Notes: a model not told the origin generated them from the sequence alone. Positions 14,337 to 24,922 are shown, counted from the first letter of the stretch. The stretch: DNA of 36,661 bases from Eubacteriales Family XIII. Incertae Sedis bacterium (GCA_031290135.1 JAITOE010000131.1:1-36661), one strand, 5' to 3'. A program made the numbers and translations.

Positions 14337-17300
14337 TTACTTGCCTTCCTGCTCCTTCCGGCGCCGGGCGAACGCGTAGAACGCCGCCAGCAGGATGAGG
14401 AGCAGCAGGATGCCGGAGGCGACCACCGGGGCGGCGGGGAACCCGCCGTTTTTCGCCCCGTCCTCCAGGGCGTCCCCGGGCAGTGCGCCCGCGCCGCCCG
14501 CAAGTCCGTCCGCAAGGTCCGCCGGGCCGTCCGGCGGCGCGTCCGCCGGGAATCCGGGCGCGGCGCCCAGCGGAGTCGGGTACTCCTCGAAGACCCATTC
14601 CGCCAGGGGCTCATCCCAGTGCCACACGCCGAGGGGCACCCCGTCCTCGCCGATCTCCACGAAGAAGCCTTCTTCTTCGCCCGCGACCAGCGTGCTGTCC
14701 GGGGCGGACAGCGCCGGGGGCGTTTCCTGCCCTGCGGGGGGCCGCGAAGCCCCGGCGTTCCCGGCCTGGCTCCCGCCCGTGCCGTCGCCGCTTCCGTTCC
14801 CGGGCTGTGTGCTGTTGCCGTTGCCGCCGTTGCCGCCGTTCTGTCCGCCGCCGGGCGCCGCCGGCGGGTCAACGGACGGGTCAGCCGGAGGATCCGCGGG
14901 CGGGTCAGCCGGGGGATCCGCAGGCGGGTCAGCCGGCGGCGTCACGGGCGGGTCGGACGGGGGGTCAGCGGGCGGGTCGGCAGGCGGCGTGTAGCCGTTG
15001 CCGTCCCCCCCGGAACCCCATATGGCGTACACTGTCAGGTCGCCCGCCAGGACCGTGGTTGCCGTGAACGGGTTCCCGCCGCCGTTCGCCGCGGTGTTCC
15101 AGCCGGAGAAGGAATAACCGACGCGGACCGGGTTCGCGGGCATGGCGGCGCCCAGGGTGTTTTCCGGCGCGTGGACGGTGCGGGACGCGTCCCCCGCCGC
15201 CAGCGTGACGCCGTTCCCGTCAAAGGTGACTGTGTGGCGCCGCGTCCACTTCGCGTAAATTGTCAGGTCCGCGTCGGGCATGGCGCTGAGGGCCGTCACG
15301 GGATCCGTGAGGGCGGCGTTCAGGTGCCAGCCGTCGAAGCGGTGGCCGTCCCGGACGGGAGTCCCGTAGCCGGGCGCCGCGCTGACCGGGCTGCCCCAGG
15401 CCGCTGCGGCGGGCGCTATGATCCCGCCGGCCGGGTCGGTGACGGGATATTCCGCGCTGCCCCCCAGGTCGAAGGTCAGCGTCCAGGTGTTCAGCGTGTA
15501 CAGGGCCTCCAGGGTCAGGTCGCCGTAAATTCCTTCCGGGATGCGGTCCGCGGCGGCGCGGGAGGGGTCGCTGCGTTCCATGGTGAAAGCTTCCCCGGAG
15601 GCGTCCCGGGCGCCCGCCCACCCGGTGAACGTGTACCCCGTCCTCGCCGGCGGATCCGGGACGTCCAGGGGCAGGCCGTTGATGAAGTACGAGCCGCTGC
15701 CGGGCGCGCCGTCCGGGTAGACGTAGGTGATGCCGTAGGGAACGGCGGAGACCGCCCATTTTGCGTAGACCGTCAGGGGCGCGGCCGGCATGAGGGCGTC
15801 TGCGACCGGCTGCGTGAGGCCGCTGTCAAGATGCCAGCCCAGGAAGTCGTGGCCGGGGCGGACGGGGGCTATGCCGTAGTGCGCCGCGCCGTCGATCCGT
15901 TCCCCGGCGTCCAGGACGTCCCCGGAATCCCCGCCGGCTCCGGGAGCCGCCGGGTAGAGATCCGCGCGGTACACGCCCGCGCCCGCGTCGCCCATGTCAT
16001 ATGTCAGGGCATCCGTGTGGATCAGCCATTTCGCCTGCAGGACCAGGGTGTTCCCGTTCACGCCGTTCGCTTCCGTGAGCGGCGTGCCGCCCGGGCCGAA
16101 GACCCAGGGCGCGCCGGAGGGATCCGGCTCCGCGTGCCAGCCCAGGAAAGCATGGTCCGCCCGGACGGGATCCGGGTCCGGGGCGGCGGCGACCGTGCCG
16201 TCGTAATCCCCCGCGGGTGTCCTGCTCGCGGACGTTCCGCCGGCGTTCTGGTCGGTGTAGAACACGCCCGGCAGGTAGCGGTAGAGGATGCCGATGCTCT
16301 TGGGTGTCCATTGTGCGTACAGGGTGTGGTCCTCCGCCGCGGCCACCGCGGTGGACGCTTCCACCAGGCTGCCGCCCGCGGCTTCGGTGCGCCAGCCCGC
16401 GAAGTCGTAGCCCGTGCGGCTCATGGAAGGCAGCGCCCCGTAGGCTTGCCCGAAGACCGCGCTCTGGCTGTCCGGCGCCGCGGCGGAGGGGTCGCCCCCC
16501 GCGTTTGCGTCAAAGCTTACGGTGTAGCTTTTTCCCCGCCATATGGCGTAAAGGATGGCGCCGCCCGTCGTGTCGCCGTCCGTCAGGTCGTTGATGGCCG
16601 CCGCGTCCAAGGTGAAAGCATCCCCGCTGTAAGCCGCCTCGGCGGCCGTGTCGGATGCCGCCCGGGAGAAGCCCTGCAGGCCGTAACCCGTGCGGGACAG
16701 GTTTGTCTTTTCCGCCAGGGAAACCGAGTCCCCGATGTTCGCGGTCCGGTCCGCCATGCTCCCCGCCCCGCCGTTGGCGCCGAAGCGTATGGTGTAGGTC
16801 CTCTCCGTCCAGACGGCGTAGACGGTCACGCTGTCCCCCTGGAGGATCGCTGCTTCATCGATGAGGAGCTGCCCGTTCGTTCCGCCCGTCAGGGCGGGGC
16901 CGTCCGGGGTCTCCGACCAGCCCGCGAAGGCGTGGCCGGTGCGGCGCAGGCTTCCCGTGTTCCCCATCAGGTTCGCGGTGTTGCCGTCGTTGTAGACCGT
17001 CCCGTCCCAGGGGACGGTCCCGCCGTCGTTCCCGTTGCCGTCGTAGAGCACGTAATACGGGAGGGGCGGGGTCGCCCACACGGCGGTGAGCGTGACGGCG
17101 CTGTTCGCGTCGCCGGCCATCAGGGTGTTTATCGCCGCCGCGTCCAGGGTGAATCCGTCGCCGCCGTAGACGGGGGCGGATTCAAGCGCCGGGGACCCGG
17201 GGGAGAATCCCTTGAGCAGGTAGCGCTGCGACAGGACCGGGTTTCCGGTCAGGCCGCTCTTCCCGGCGAAGGAGACCGTCTCGCCGATCCGGGCTGTCAC

Positions 17301-20300
17301 GTCCGCCATGTTCCCCGTGCCGTAGCTGCCCGCGGAGAAGCTGAACGTGTAGGTCTTTTTCGTCCAGACGGCGTAGACTGTCTTCCGGGGGACGCCCGCG
17401 TCTTCCGCGAAGTCTATGACATGGCCGACGGAAAAGTCTGCATCGTTGCCCGCGCCGCTGTACGTGCTCCAGCCCGCGAGGCTGTATCCCGTCCGCGAGG
17501 GGCCCTCGGACGCCGAGGGGAAGTCCGCGGCCGTGAGCGCTGTCCCGTAGGTCAGGTTTATGGTGTTCGTCTTGCTTCCGTTCGTCCCGCCGTTGGCGTC
17601 GAAGGTGAGCGCCGCGTTGGCCTTCGGCGTCCACCGGGCTTTCAGCGTGACAGACGCCGTGAGGTCGTTTGCGGCCAGGTCCAGGTAGGCGTCGCCGCTT
17701 GTGACCCCGGTCTTCGTCCCGCCGGCGGTGACGTCCCAGCCCGCGAACGTATAGCCGTTCCTGGCGGGATTGGCGGCGGGCAGGAGGTTCGCGTCGTCCC
17801 ACTTCACGCCTGTCTTCGCGGAGATGGCGGAGGGGTTCCCGCCGTCGGTGTCATAGTTCACCGTGTAGACGTTCTGGTTCCACTTGGCGTATAAATTCAC
17901 GGTTTCCGTGCGGATGGCGTCCGTGCCGAAGGTCCAGGGGACGGATGCCGCCCGGTCCGTGTGCCAGCCCGCGAAGTTATAGCCCGTGCGGGACGGGTTC
18001 GCGGGTTCCGTGAGCTTGTCGCCGAACTTCTTGGCGGCGTTGGCGCTGTTCCCCGCCGCGTACTGGGTACTGTCCGCGCCGTCGTAATTCAGGTAGAACG
18101 CCACCGCCGCGTCCTTGACCGTCCAGCGGGCATAGAGGCTGTGGGGCGCCGCGTCGGCGACGTTGCTTTCGCCCGTCACAAGGCTGCCGGACGCGGGGGC
18201 GGTGTACCAGCCCGCGAAGTTATATCCGTAGCGGACGGGGTTCACGGACGACAGCGCGGTTCCGTAGGTCCTGCCGTAGCTCACCATGACGGAAGCCGGT
18301 ATCCCGCTCACGGTGCTGTCGCCGCCGGCATTGGGTTCAAGGGTCACGGCCAGCGCGGTCTTCTTGAATTTCAGGGTGACGGGAGCGGAGGCGTTGCCGG
18401 CCTTGTCCGTCACGGTTATGCTCACGCTGTATTCTTTCGACGGCGTGAACGGGGCGCTGTCTACGTTTATGGTAACAGTTCCTTCCGTGCCGCGGTCCAC
18501 GTGGTAGCCCGGCGGGAGGACGGTGAAAGCGCCGCCGCCGGTGACGGGCACGGCTTCCGCGGCTCCCGTGGTAAGGTCGTCCGCGGTGATCGCCACGCTG
18601 ACGTTGTTCGCGGCGGTTGAGGTATAGTCAAGGGGCGTGCCGGCGTCGGTGAAAGAGAAAACCAGGTTGCCCAGGGGGTTCTCCAGGGCTGATCCTACCG
18701 TGTCCGTCCGCACTACCGAGGGCGCGTTCGTGTCTTTGTAGCGCATGTAGGGGTTTTCGCCCCGCAGGTTTTCGTTGCCGGTCACCGTGACGCCCACGCC
18801 GGCGAGGTGCACCTTCAGGCCGTTCACGTCGGCCGGGTCATACAGCACATAGGGGTCTGCGGCGGTTCCGGCGGGCCTGCCGGAAAACAGCAGGACGAAG
18901 TCGCCCGACGTAATGTTCAGGCCGCCGTCGAAATAGAAGCTGCCGTCCGCGCCCACCTCGGCGACGGCGTCCAGCAGGGAATTGTCCGCGTCCGCCACCG
19001 CCGCGTTGCCGTCGCGGATGCCGTCTTTATTTGCGTCCGGGTACAGCTTGGCCGTGTAGCCCTGCGTGTAGGTGTAGTCCGTGAGGGGGGTCCCGTCGCT
19101 CTTCAGGAGCACCGCCTGCCCCTCCAAGGGGGTGGTGGCGGCGAAAGGCAGGTCGAAGCCCGTCAGGTCTTTCCGGGACGCGGCCGTGCCCAGGCTCCCC
19201 CCGCTGGTTCCGTTTATGAAGACGGCGGTGCTGTCCGCGGTCGCCCCGCTGCCGCCGAAGTCCACGAAGACACGGTCCGTGCCTCCCACGTCCACCACCT
19301 TGTACAGGCCGCCTGTCACGGAAGCGTTCAGGGGCTTGACGTGGCGGTCCTCCGGCATCAGCACCTCCAGCCGGTAGTAATGGCCGGCGTCGAAGTCGAT
19401 GTCCGTGATGTCAAAGCGGCCGGTCTTGGCGGGCTGGTCTATGTCGTAGGTGGTGACTACGGCTGTGGTGGGCGCCCAGCCGCCCGCGATGTCGCCCGTG
19501 TCGCTCTTCCAGAGGCGGAGGGCCACGCGCGCCAGGGGCTTGAAGCCGGCTTTCTGGTCGGGCGTGGCCGTGTTGCCCAGGCCGTCGCTGTCTAAGTAGA
19601 CGTAGCCGCCTATGCTGCCGGCGTCGTCTTTGGCGGCCGCCATCTGCAGGATGACCCGCCCGGTCTCCCGCAGCACGGACTGGTTCGCGTTATCCAGGGC
19701 GCTGTAGCCCATGGTGTTGTACGCCGCCCGCAGGGGAGGCGCGCTTGTGCGCGGGTAGCCGGGGGCTTCCTGCACGGCGGCGCTGAACTGCAGGTAGGCG
19801 ACCTGGCCGGGTTCAAGGGGGGCATTCAGCGTCACCTGCACCGCCCGCACCGCGGTGCCGGGGCTCTCCGTCCAGGCGCCGCTTCCGGAGGATCCGAGCC
19901 GCGCGGGGTCCGGGGATTCGGAAAATTTCAGGCTGTACCCGTTGGTCGGGACGGGCGGGGCGCCCATGTTGCGCCGGTCGCCGATCAGGACCTTGAAGTT
20001 GGAGGCGGCCGCCTGGGGCACGAGGCTGAACTGGGAGCCGCGCGGGTTGTCGCTTGTCACGTATTTGTCGCCGGCTCCCGGCATCAGGGCGGTCATCACG
20101 AAGCTGCGATAGCGCTGGGTGCCCATGTTCATCACGCCCATGCGGAAGTCCGCCGAGTAGCCCGGGATGATGGGGTCTATGATCTGCGGGTTCCCGGACG
20201 CGTCTACGGAGGAACGCCAGGCGTCCTCTCCCGTCAGGGAGGGGCGCACCATCAGCACGCTGTCCGCGCTGGCGTTTCCGGGTACGGTCATGATGCTTTT

Positions 20301-23300
20301 TCTGAGGTAGACGTCACTGTTTTCAAGCCCCAGCTGCTCTTCCAGGTCAAGATCCACGACCTGGCTGAGGTTATCGAACACTTCGTCCGCGAAATCCGTC
20401 TCCAGCTGGGTTTTCGCCGTTTTTGCCAGCACGGTGCTTCCGACGAGAACCGGCGTGAGCTTGCTCAGGTCCTGCGCCGCGTCAAGGCTGCCCATGCCCG
20501 CGTAAATGGGGTAATCGCCCGCGGCGATGCCGCTTTCAAGGGTGAAGGTGTTCTGGACGATGAGCGCCTCCGCTTGGAAGCCGCCCAGCCCCTGGCCCAG
20601 AAGACGGCTGCCCGGCGCCTTGAAGTAGAGCAGCTTGTAGCCGCCCCCTATGGAAATCTCCCCCGTCTCCTCGGGCGCCTGGGGGGAGGCGGGGTACTCC
20701 CGGTAGAGGGGATAGTTGTACCGGTAGGGAAAGTCGTTCTGAAAGTCGGTCTTCTGCATCCCCGTCAGATAAGGATAGTTTCCGAAGCGCTCCACTTTTA
20801 TCTGCTCCGGCAGCAGGTAGAAGACGTAAGGGGAGGAAAAGCTCCCATTCCCCGCGGACACCCCTATGTGGGAGCTGGTCTGCCAGACGCTGCCCGGTTC
20901 TTTCTCGCCGGAGAAGTAGGGGGTGCCGCCCAGGCCCTTGGGGGCTTCGTACATCCACGGGCTGAAGGTGTCCGTGGCGTTCCTGGCGGCGCCGACGGTG
21001 TAGGCGACTTCCCAGTCCGTGAGATACCCGGACGACCAGGGCACGGGGATGTCCGGGTTTCCCTCTGTGGCCGCGGCCGTGTTCTGGGTGCGGTAGGTGA
21101 ACGAGTCAAAGCCGAAAGAGAGCTTACCGGACGCGCTTCCCAGCACCTTGCCGTTGAGCGTAAGCCCTCCCCGGTAAACGAGGATGCCCGTGGCATAGTC
21201 CCGGAAGACAAGTTTCAGTTTTTCTATGTTGTTTTGATCCGCCGCCGGTATGCGAAAACCGAGGATGACCGGGCCGGAGGTTTCCCGGGTAGCCTGGCGG
21301 AGGGGCGCGTCCGGGGCGTCAGAGCGCAGCCGGTAGTACAGCGAGAGCAAATCGAAGTTGGACTGGGGCATGACGCTCTCCACGGATACCCCGGCGGGGA
21401 CGTCCAGCATCCCCGTCATGTCGTAGATGGGCGAGTCCACGCCGATGAAGCCTAAATAGACGCTCCAGTTGTCCCCCGCGCCGACGGTCTCTCCCGGGGA
21501 ATCCGCGCTTTTCAGGGTTCCGGGGGCTTCGAGCCCCTTGAATGTCATTGAACTCACACGCAGGTTCTGGGTCGTGAGGTTCACCTTGTAAGTCTTCGGG
21601 CCGTACGACACGGTGCCGCCGGACTGCAGGTCTTTCACCGTCACGTTCACCTCGTATGTGAATCCCTCGTGAACCGCCGTCAGGTTCAGGCCGGTACGAG
21701 TTGTGTAGTATCCATCAATAAAATACACCTGGTAGATGTCGTTGCCGTTGACGGGGCCTATGTCATAGTAGGCGCCTTTTCGCTCCGGATCTCCCATGTT
21801 TTCCAGGGGGCTTACCCGGGCAGTAAGCGCGTCCGCGTTGGAGGAACCGGGCACTTTCTTGGTGCCTATCTCGGCCGTGGACGCCAGGCCCGTGCCGGAG
21901 GTGCCGTAAAAACCCATGAGGCGAAGCACCTGCCAGGGCGCGAGCTGCGCCGCCGCGATCTCATCCGGGGTTTTGCTGTCCGGCTCCGTCGGCACCCCGG
22001 GGGTAACTTCCGCTTCCACGACCAGATGGGCGAAGCTGCGGCGGGCGGAGGGGTCGGCGTAGCCATTTTCAATGACATAACCCACGTTGCCGTTGTTGAC
22101 GCCCACGCCCACGCTGACGGAAGTCGTCCCATTGAAGCGCCAGACGTTGTCGCCCTGCACCACCAAGGGGACGTTTCCCGTGAAGCCGTAGGTCAGCGCA
22201 AACTCCCCGTCCACTGTCTGGGACGGAGAGACGGCGGAGGCGGCCAGGGTGACGGTATGCTGCGAATTCGAGACGGCGGTCGCCCCCAGCGCCTGCGCCA
22301 CCAGGATGTCCAGCTGGTATTCCGCCTGGGGGTTCATGGGGCTGGGCAGGGTGTAGGTCATCTCCGGGTTTCCGGCGGTGTACGCCACCGTCCCCGCCAC
22401 GGGCACGGGCTTCGTGGCGTAGGTGAACGCGGCGTCCGGCAAAGCGACGACCACCTTGCCGCCCAGCAGCGCCGCGTCGAAAGAGGTGTTCTTCACGGTA
22501 AGGCGCAGGCGGGCGGAGGGATTTGTTTCATCGAGGGTCGTGACGTCGCTGGCGACGGAAATGACCAGAATGTCATCCGCCAGGGAGATCATGAGGTTTT
22601 CTATGGCTTCTTCTTCCTCTTCGGGAAGGGGCTGTTCCCCGGGAATGGGTTCTTCTTCGCCCGGAAGGGTCTCTCCGGGGCTGTCCCCCGGGGCAGGCGC
22701 CACGGTGAAGTTCAGGACGGCGACCGGTTCGCCGGGGGATGTGCCGCCACCGGGGGCCGTGTCGTCACCGGAAGTCGGGGCGGGGGATGTACCGTCACCG
22801 GAAGTCGGGGCGGAAGCATCGGAACCTGAGGCCGGGGATGTGCCGGAACCGGAGGCCGGGGCGGGGGATGTGCCGTCACCGGAGGCCGGGGATGTGCCGG
22901 AGGCATCGTCACCGGAGGCCGGTGCGGGATCGCCGGAACCGCCGTCACCGGAGGCCGGGGCGGGGTCCGCAGCGCCGGAGGCCGTGCCGGAACCGGAGGC
23001 CGGGGGCGCGTACCCGTGGGAAAGCAGCGTCAGGCTGTAGTCGCCCGCCGCCGCAGTGAAGCTCAGGACGGCGGACCCGCTGACGGTGAGCGTCCGCGCC
23101 GCGCTGTCATACGCCGCGCCCGATCCGGTGCAGCTCCAGGCCATCCGGGATCTCCATGTAGGTCCGGGGCGCCTCCGGCGGGTTGTCGGCCCGGATCTGG
23201 AATACGGCGTCCTCCGCCGGACTTTCCCCAAGGAGCTGCAGCACGTCCGGGTTCTCCCCGGCCGCGGCGAACGCCGCGGCTCCCGTGCCGTCAGCAGGGG

Positions 23301-23490
23301 CAGGCGCGCCCGGAAACGCTCCCGTGTCGGTTGGCTGGCTGGTTGGCAGGCCGGCGGCAAAGGCACCCGTCCCGGTGCCGCAGACCAGCCCCAGGACCAG
23401 GACGAAGGACAGCAGCCGCGCCCATGCGCGCCGCTTCATTCCGCGGGTCCCGTTCCCGCCGTTCGTTTTATTCTTCGTTTTATTCTTCAT
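14337..23490 (-). CDS. Giant surface protein with Flg_new/InlB-like repeats; frameshift near the N-terminus
   Basis: About 3050 residues if one surplus base near 23110-23140 is ignored. The start ATG 23490 (site GGAGG) opens a signal peptide with a basic head and LLSFVLVLGLVCGTGTGAFA. That frame continues to RTYMEIPDGLELHR and hits a stop at 23107. The long frame takes over at AAYDSAARTLTVSGSAVLSF and runs to 14337. Order after the signal: a Pro/Ala/Ser/Gly/Asp linker (22735-23005), an acidic stretch, several beta-rich domains of DUF11-like character, an SdrD_B/Cna_B-like domain (GSIGGYVYLDSDGLG, about 19600), an Ig-like domain (about 18370-18680), 13 repeats with GY-F-GW...LYAKW (about 15015-18360), a PADP-rich wall-spanning stalk, and a C-terminal hydrophobic helix with RRRKEQEGK. 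No LPXTG is visible. Probable adhesin; frameshift could be decay, phase switching or assembly error. Confidence 0.85.
14863..14994 (-). repeat. Short tandem repeat coding for a PADP-rich stalk
   Basis: Units of 12 bases (GGGTCAGCCGGC-like on the plus strand) encode repeated PPADP, with variants PPSDP and PPVTP. This kind of proline stalk typically spans the cell wall. Repeat number is prone to change by slippage. Confidence 0.75.
22735..23005 (-). repeat. Degenerate tandem repeat coding for a PASGDG-type linker
   Basis: Units related to CCGGAGGCCGGGG (plus strand) encode repeated PASGDG, ASGSG and TSPASG. It forms a low-complexity linker behind the signal peptide and is a site for length variation. 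Confidence 0.75.
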
Positions 23491-23690
23491 TTCTTGCCTC
23501 CGTTTCATTATGTAGCCCGTAACCGTGCCGCCGCGGCGTTCGAAGTCCTGAAGCTGCGGCGGCGGATCCTCGGGCGGCCGCGCGGTTTGTGCGCGGACCG
23601 CCTGCCGTGCCGCCCCTCCCGTGCGCACGCTGTCATTGCGGGGGCGGGCGGCGGCGCGCCGGGATTCTGCCCATGGCACCTTTGTGTTGA

Positions 23691-23719
23691 ATAGTACCAA
23701 AAATAATTTGGAAAAGCAA
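23691..23719 (-). promoter_or_regulatory. Promoter of the giant surface gene with a palindrome in the spacer
   Basis: On the minus strand TTGCTT (23719-23714), 17 bases, TACTAT (23696-23691). The spacer contains the inverted repeat CCAAA-TTATT-TTTGG. The -10 region lies in AATAGTACCAA (23690-23700), also found at 11453-11463. The leader to ATG 23490 would be about 195 bases. Confidence 0.5.
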
Positions 23720-24200
23720 GAAAAAAATGAAGAAAATATGAAATATGGTCAAAGATACCAGAATTCTGTGATTTTTGAACATTTTTGCATCCGTTCCGGC
23801 GCCGCCGGAAGACCCGCTGCGGAAGCCCTCGGGCGACCCGGATATTTTCGCCTGTTTCAGATTTTCTTTTGACAGTCCCCCCCGCGTGCACGGACGCGGG
23901 GCGCCGCCGCAGGCGGGACAACCCGGCGCGTCCCAATTACGTTGTGCGCACATAGAGCGCACATTTGGAACCTCAGGAGGGCGGATGCAACGCGGAGACG
24001 CTTCTGCTTGAGCCCGGCGGCGAAAATAGCCTTTGCGTTTTTGCCGGGGAGTTTGCCGGAGTGGTTTTTTGCCGTTTTTTGTTTTTTACGTAAGCGTCAA
24101 ATAAATTTTTTACCCGTTTTTTGCCGGGTAAAAAAGTGCAATTCACGGTAAAAAAGTGCTTACTTAAAAAAGTGCTTAAAAAAGTGCTGTAAAAAAAGTG
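23720..24200. repeat. Gene-free stretch with palindromes and an AAAAAGTGC repeat array
   Basis: No convincing gene. It holds an inverted repeat TGTGCGC/GCGCACA (23943-23963), a hairpin TTTTTTACCCG/CGGGTAAAAAA (24106-24135), and five copies of AAAAAGTGC (about 24131, 24151, 24167, 24179 and 24192) leading directly into the first antitoxin promoter. Confidence 0.6.
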
Positions 24201-24201
24201 C

Positions 24202-24230
24202 TTGCGGAAAAGGGCGGAAGATGGTATCAT
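24202..24230 (+). promoter_or_regulatory. Promoter of antitoxin RNA A
   Basis: TTGCGG (24202-24207), 17 bases, TATCAT (24225-24230). The same arrangement recurs at 24639-24667 and 24853-24881. Confidence 0.6.
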
Positions 24231-24236
24231 GAAAGC

Positions 24237-24326
24237 AGTGAAGGACTGCCGCTCTTAGTCTGGCGGTTGTCCTCTAACTTGTGGTTAGGGAAAACCGCTT
24301 TCTAACGAAGGCGGTTTTCCTTTTTC
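24237..24326 (+). ncRNA. Predicted antisense RNA antitoxin A
   Basis: About 90 nt from the promoter to an intrinsic terminator. Three hairpins can be drawn: GGAC-GCCGC/GGCGG-GTCC near the 5' end, CTAAC-TTGTG-GTTAG in the middle, and the terminator GAAAACCGC/GCGGTTTTC followed by CCTTTTT. Its 3' part is complementary to the end of the toxin gene at 24302-24412, the layout of Firmicutes type I systems with overlapping 3' ends. RNA ends are predicted, not observed. Confidence 0.6.
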
Positions 24327-24412
24327 CGGCCCTCCGTCCAGACGTAAATCTGGAAAACGAGGGCCGCGGCCGTAACCAAGAGCGTCAAAGCGCCGATGAT
24401 GATCGCAGCCAT
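24302..24412 (-). CDS. Type I toxin, 36-residue membrane peptide (copy A)
   Basis: ATG 24412 reads MAAIIIGALTLLVTAAALVF then QIYVWTEGRKKENRLR: one hydrophobic helix followed by a strongly basic tail, the form of Fst/TxpA/holin-like type I toxins. AAGGAGG lies nine bases before this ATG; an ATG six bases earlier would sit too close. A consensus promoter lies at 24500-24528, giving a leader of about 80 bases. The stop codon lies inside the terminator loop of the antisense RNA, so the two transcripts overlap tail to tail. Such peptides insert in the membrane and depolarise it if the RNA antitoxin is lost. Confidence 0.65.
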   Translation of the reverse strand: MAAIIIGALTLLVTAAALVFQIYVWTEGRKKENRLR

Positions 24413-24499
24413 AGGCATCCGCCTCCTTTCCTGTGTATTTCCCGCTTGGGGATCCAGGGGGCAGGCAGACAACCGCCGAACGACAGTCCTTCGCGTACC

Positions 24500-24528
24500 A
24501 TTATACCGCGGGCCGCGGAGGAAGGCAA
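24500..24528 (-). promoter_or_regulatory. Promoter of toxin A mRNA
   Basis: On the minus strand TTGCCT (24528-24523), 17 bases, TATAAT (24505-24500). Confidence 0.6.
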
Positions 24529-24638
24529 TCGTCAGATTTTTCATTTTTTTGGTGTTTTTTGCAGTAACTGGCGTGGATTGCGAAAGTCGGCTGCGCCGTT
24601 CCGGAGGCGGGCGGTTTTTTGCCGGGGTGAAAAAGTTC

Positions 24639-24667
24639 TTGCGGAAAAGGGCGGAAAGTGGTATCAT
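24639..24667 (+). promoter_or_regulatory. Promoter of antitoxin RNA B
   Basis: TTGCGG (24639-24644), 17 bases, TATCAT (24662-24667), part of a 194-base duplication of 24201-24394. Confidence 0.6.
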
Positions 24668-24673
24668 GAAAGC

Positions 24674-24763
24674 AGTGAAAGACTGCCGCTCTTAGTCTGG
24701 CGGTTGTCCTCTAACGAATTGTTAGCGAAAACCGCTTTCTAACGAAGGCGGTTTTCCTTTTTC
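24674..24763 (+). ncRNA. Predicted antisense RNA antitoxin B (duplicate)
   Basis: Nearly identical to RNA A, with the same promoter spacing and terminator (GAAAACCGC 24727-24735, GCGGTTTTC 24748-24756, then T-run). The main difference is in the middle hairpin: both have CTAAC/GTTAG arms, but the five-base loop is GAATT here and TTGTG in A. Its own toxin frame lacks a start, so it would be an orphan antitoxin or decoy. Confidence 0.55.
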
Positions 24764-24831
24764 CGGCCCTCCGTCCAGACGTAAATCTGGAAAACGAGGG
24801 CCGCGGCCGTAACCAAGAGCGTCAAAGCGCC
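24739..24831 (-). pseudogene. Type I toxin copy B, start region lost
   Basis: The frame encodes ALTLLVTAAALVFQIYVW and the basic tail identical to toxin A. The duplication ends at 24831, so the first residues, ribosome site and promoter are missing, and unrelated GC-rich sequence replaces them. Confidence 0.6.
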
Positions 24832-24852
24832 GTCCCCCTTCCGGATGGAGGC

Positions 24853-24881
24853 TTGCGGAAAAGAGGAGAAGGTGGTATTAT
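24853..24881 (+). promoter_or_regulatory. Third copy of the antitoxin promoter, placed before the TraB gene
   Basis: TTGCGG (24853-24858), 17 bases, TATTAT (24876-24881), then AAAAGCAATGA, resembling GAAAGCAGTGA of the antitoxin RNAs. After about 12 bases similarity stops and the TraB gene begins at 24923. Confidence 0.6.
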
Positions 24882-24922
24882 AAAAGCAATGACCATTATA
24901 CGTAAGCGGAAGGGGCTTTGTT

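Noticed and set aside
14337-14480. Sortase LPXTG anchor at the end of the giant protein
   Set aside because: The C-terminus has a hydrophobic helix and basic tail, but the residues before it read KNGGFPAAP; no LPXTG or clear variant is visible.
14863-14994. Possible CRISPR-like array
   Set aside because: The 12-base units are contiguous, lie in frame in a coding region and encode a proline stalk; there are no unique spacers.
14619-17894. A 1091-codon open frame antisense to the giant surface gene, and similar long antisense frames at 12882-14303, 10028-10672, 18807-19595 and 20574-22829
   Set aside because: They are arginine-, glycine- and valine-rich translations of the complementary strand of real GC-rich genes, without domains or ribosome sites.
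23508-23936. An open frame of 142 codons upstream of the giant gene
   Set aside because: No family resemblance, arginine-rich composition, and it crosses the promoter proposed for the giant gene.
24131-24202. Possible CRISPR array from AAAAAGTGC repeats
   Set aside because: Repeats are about ten bases with spacers of 2-11 bases, far too short.
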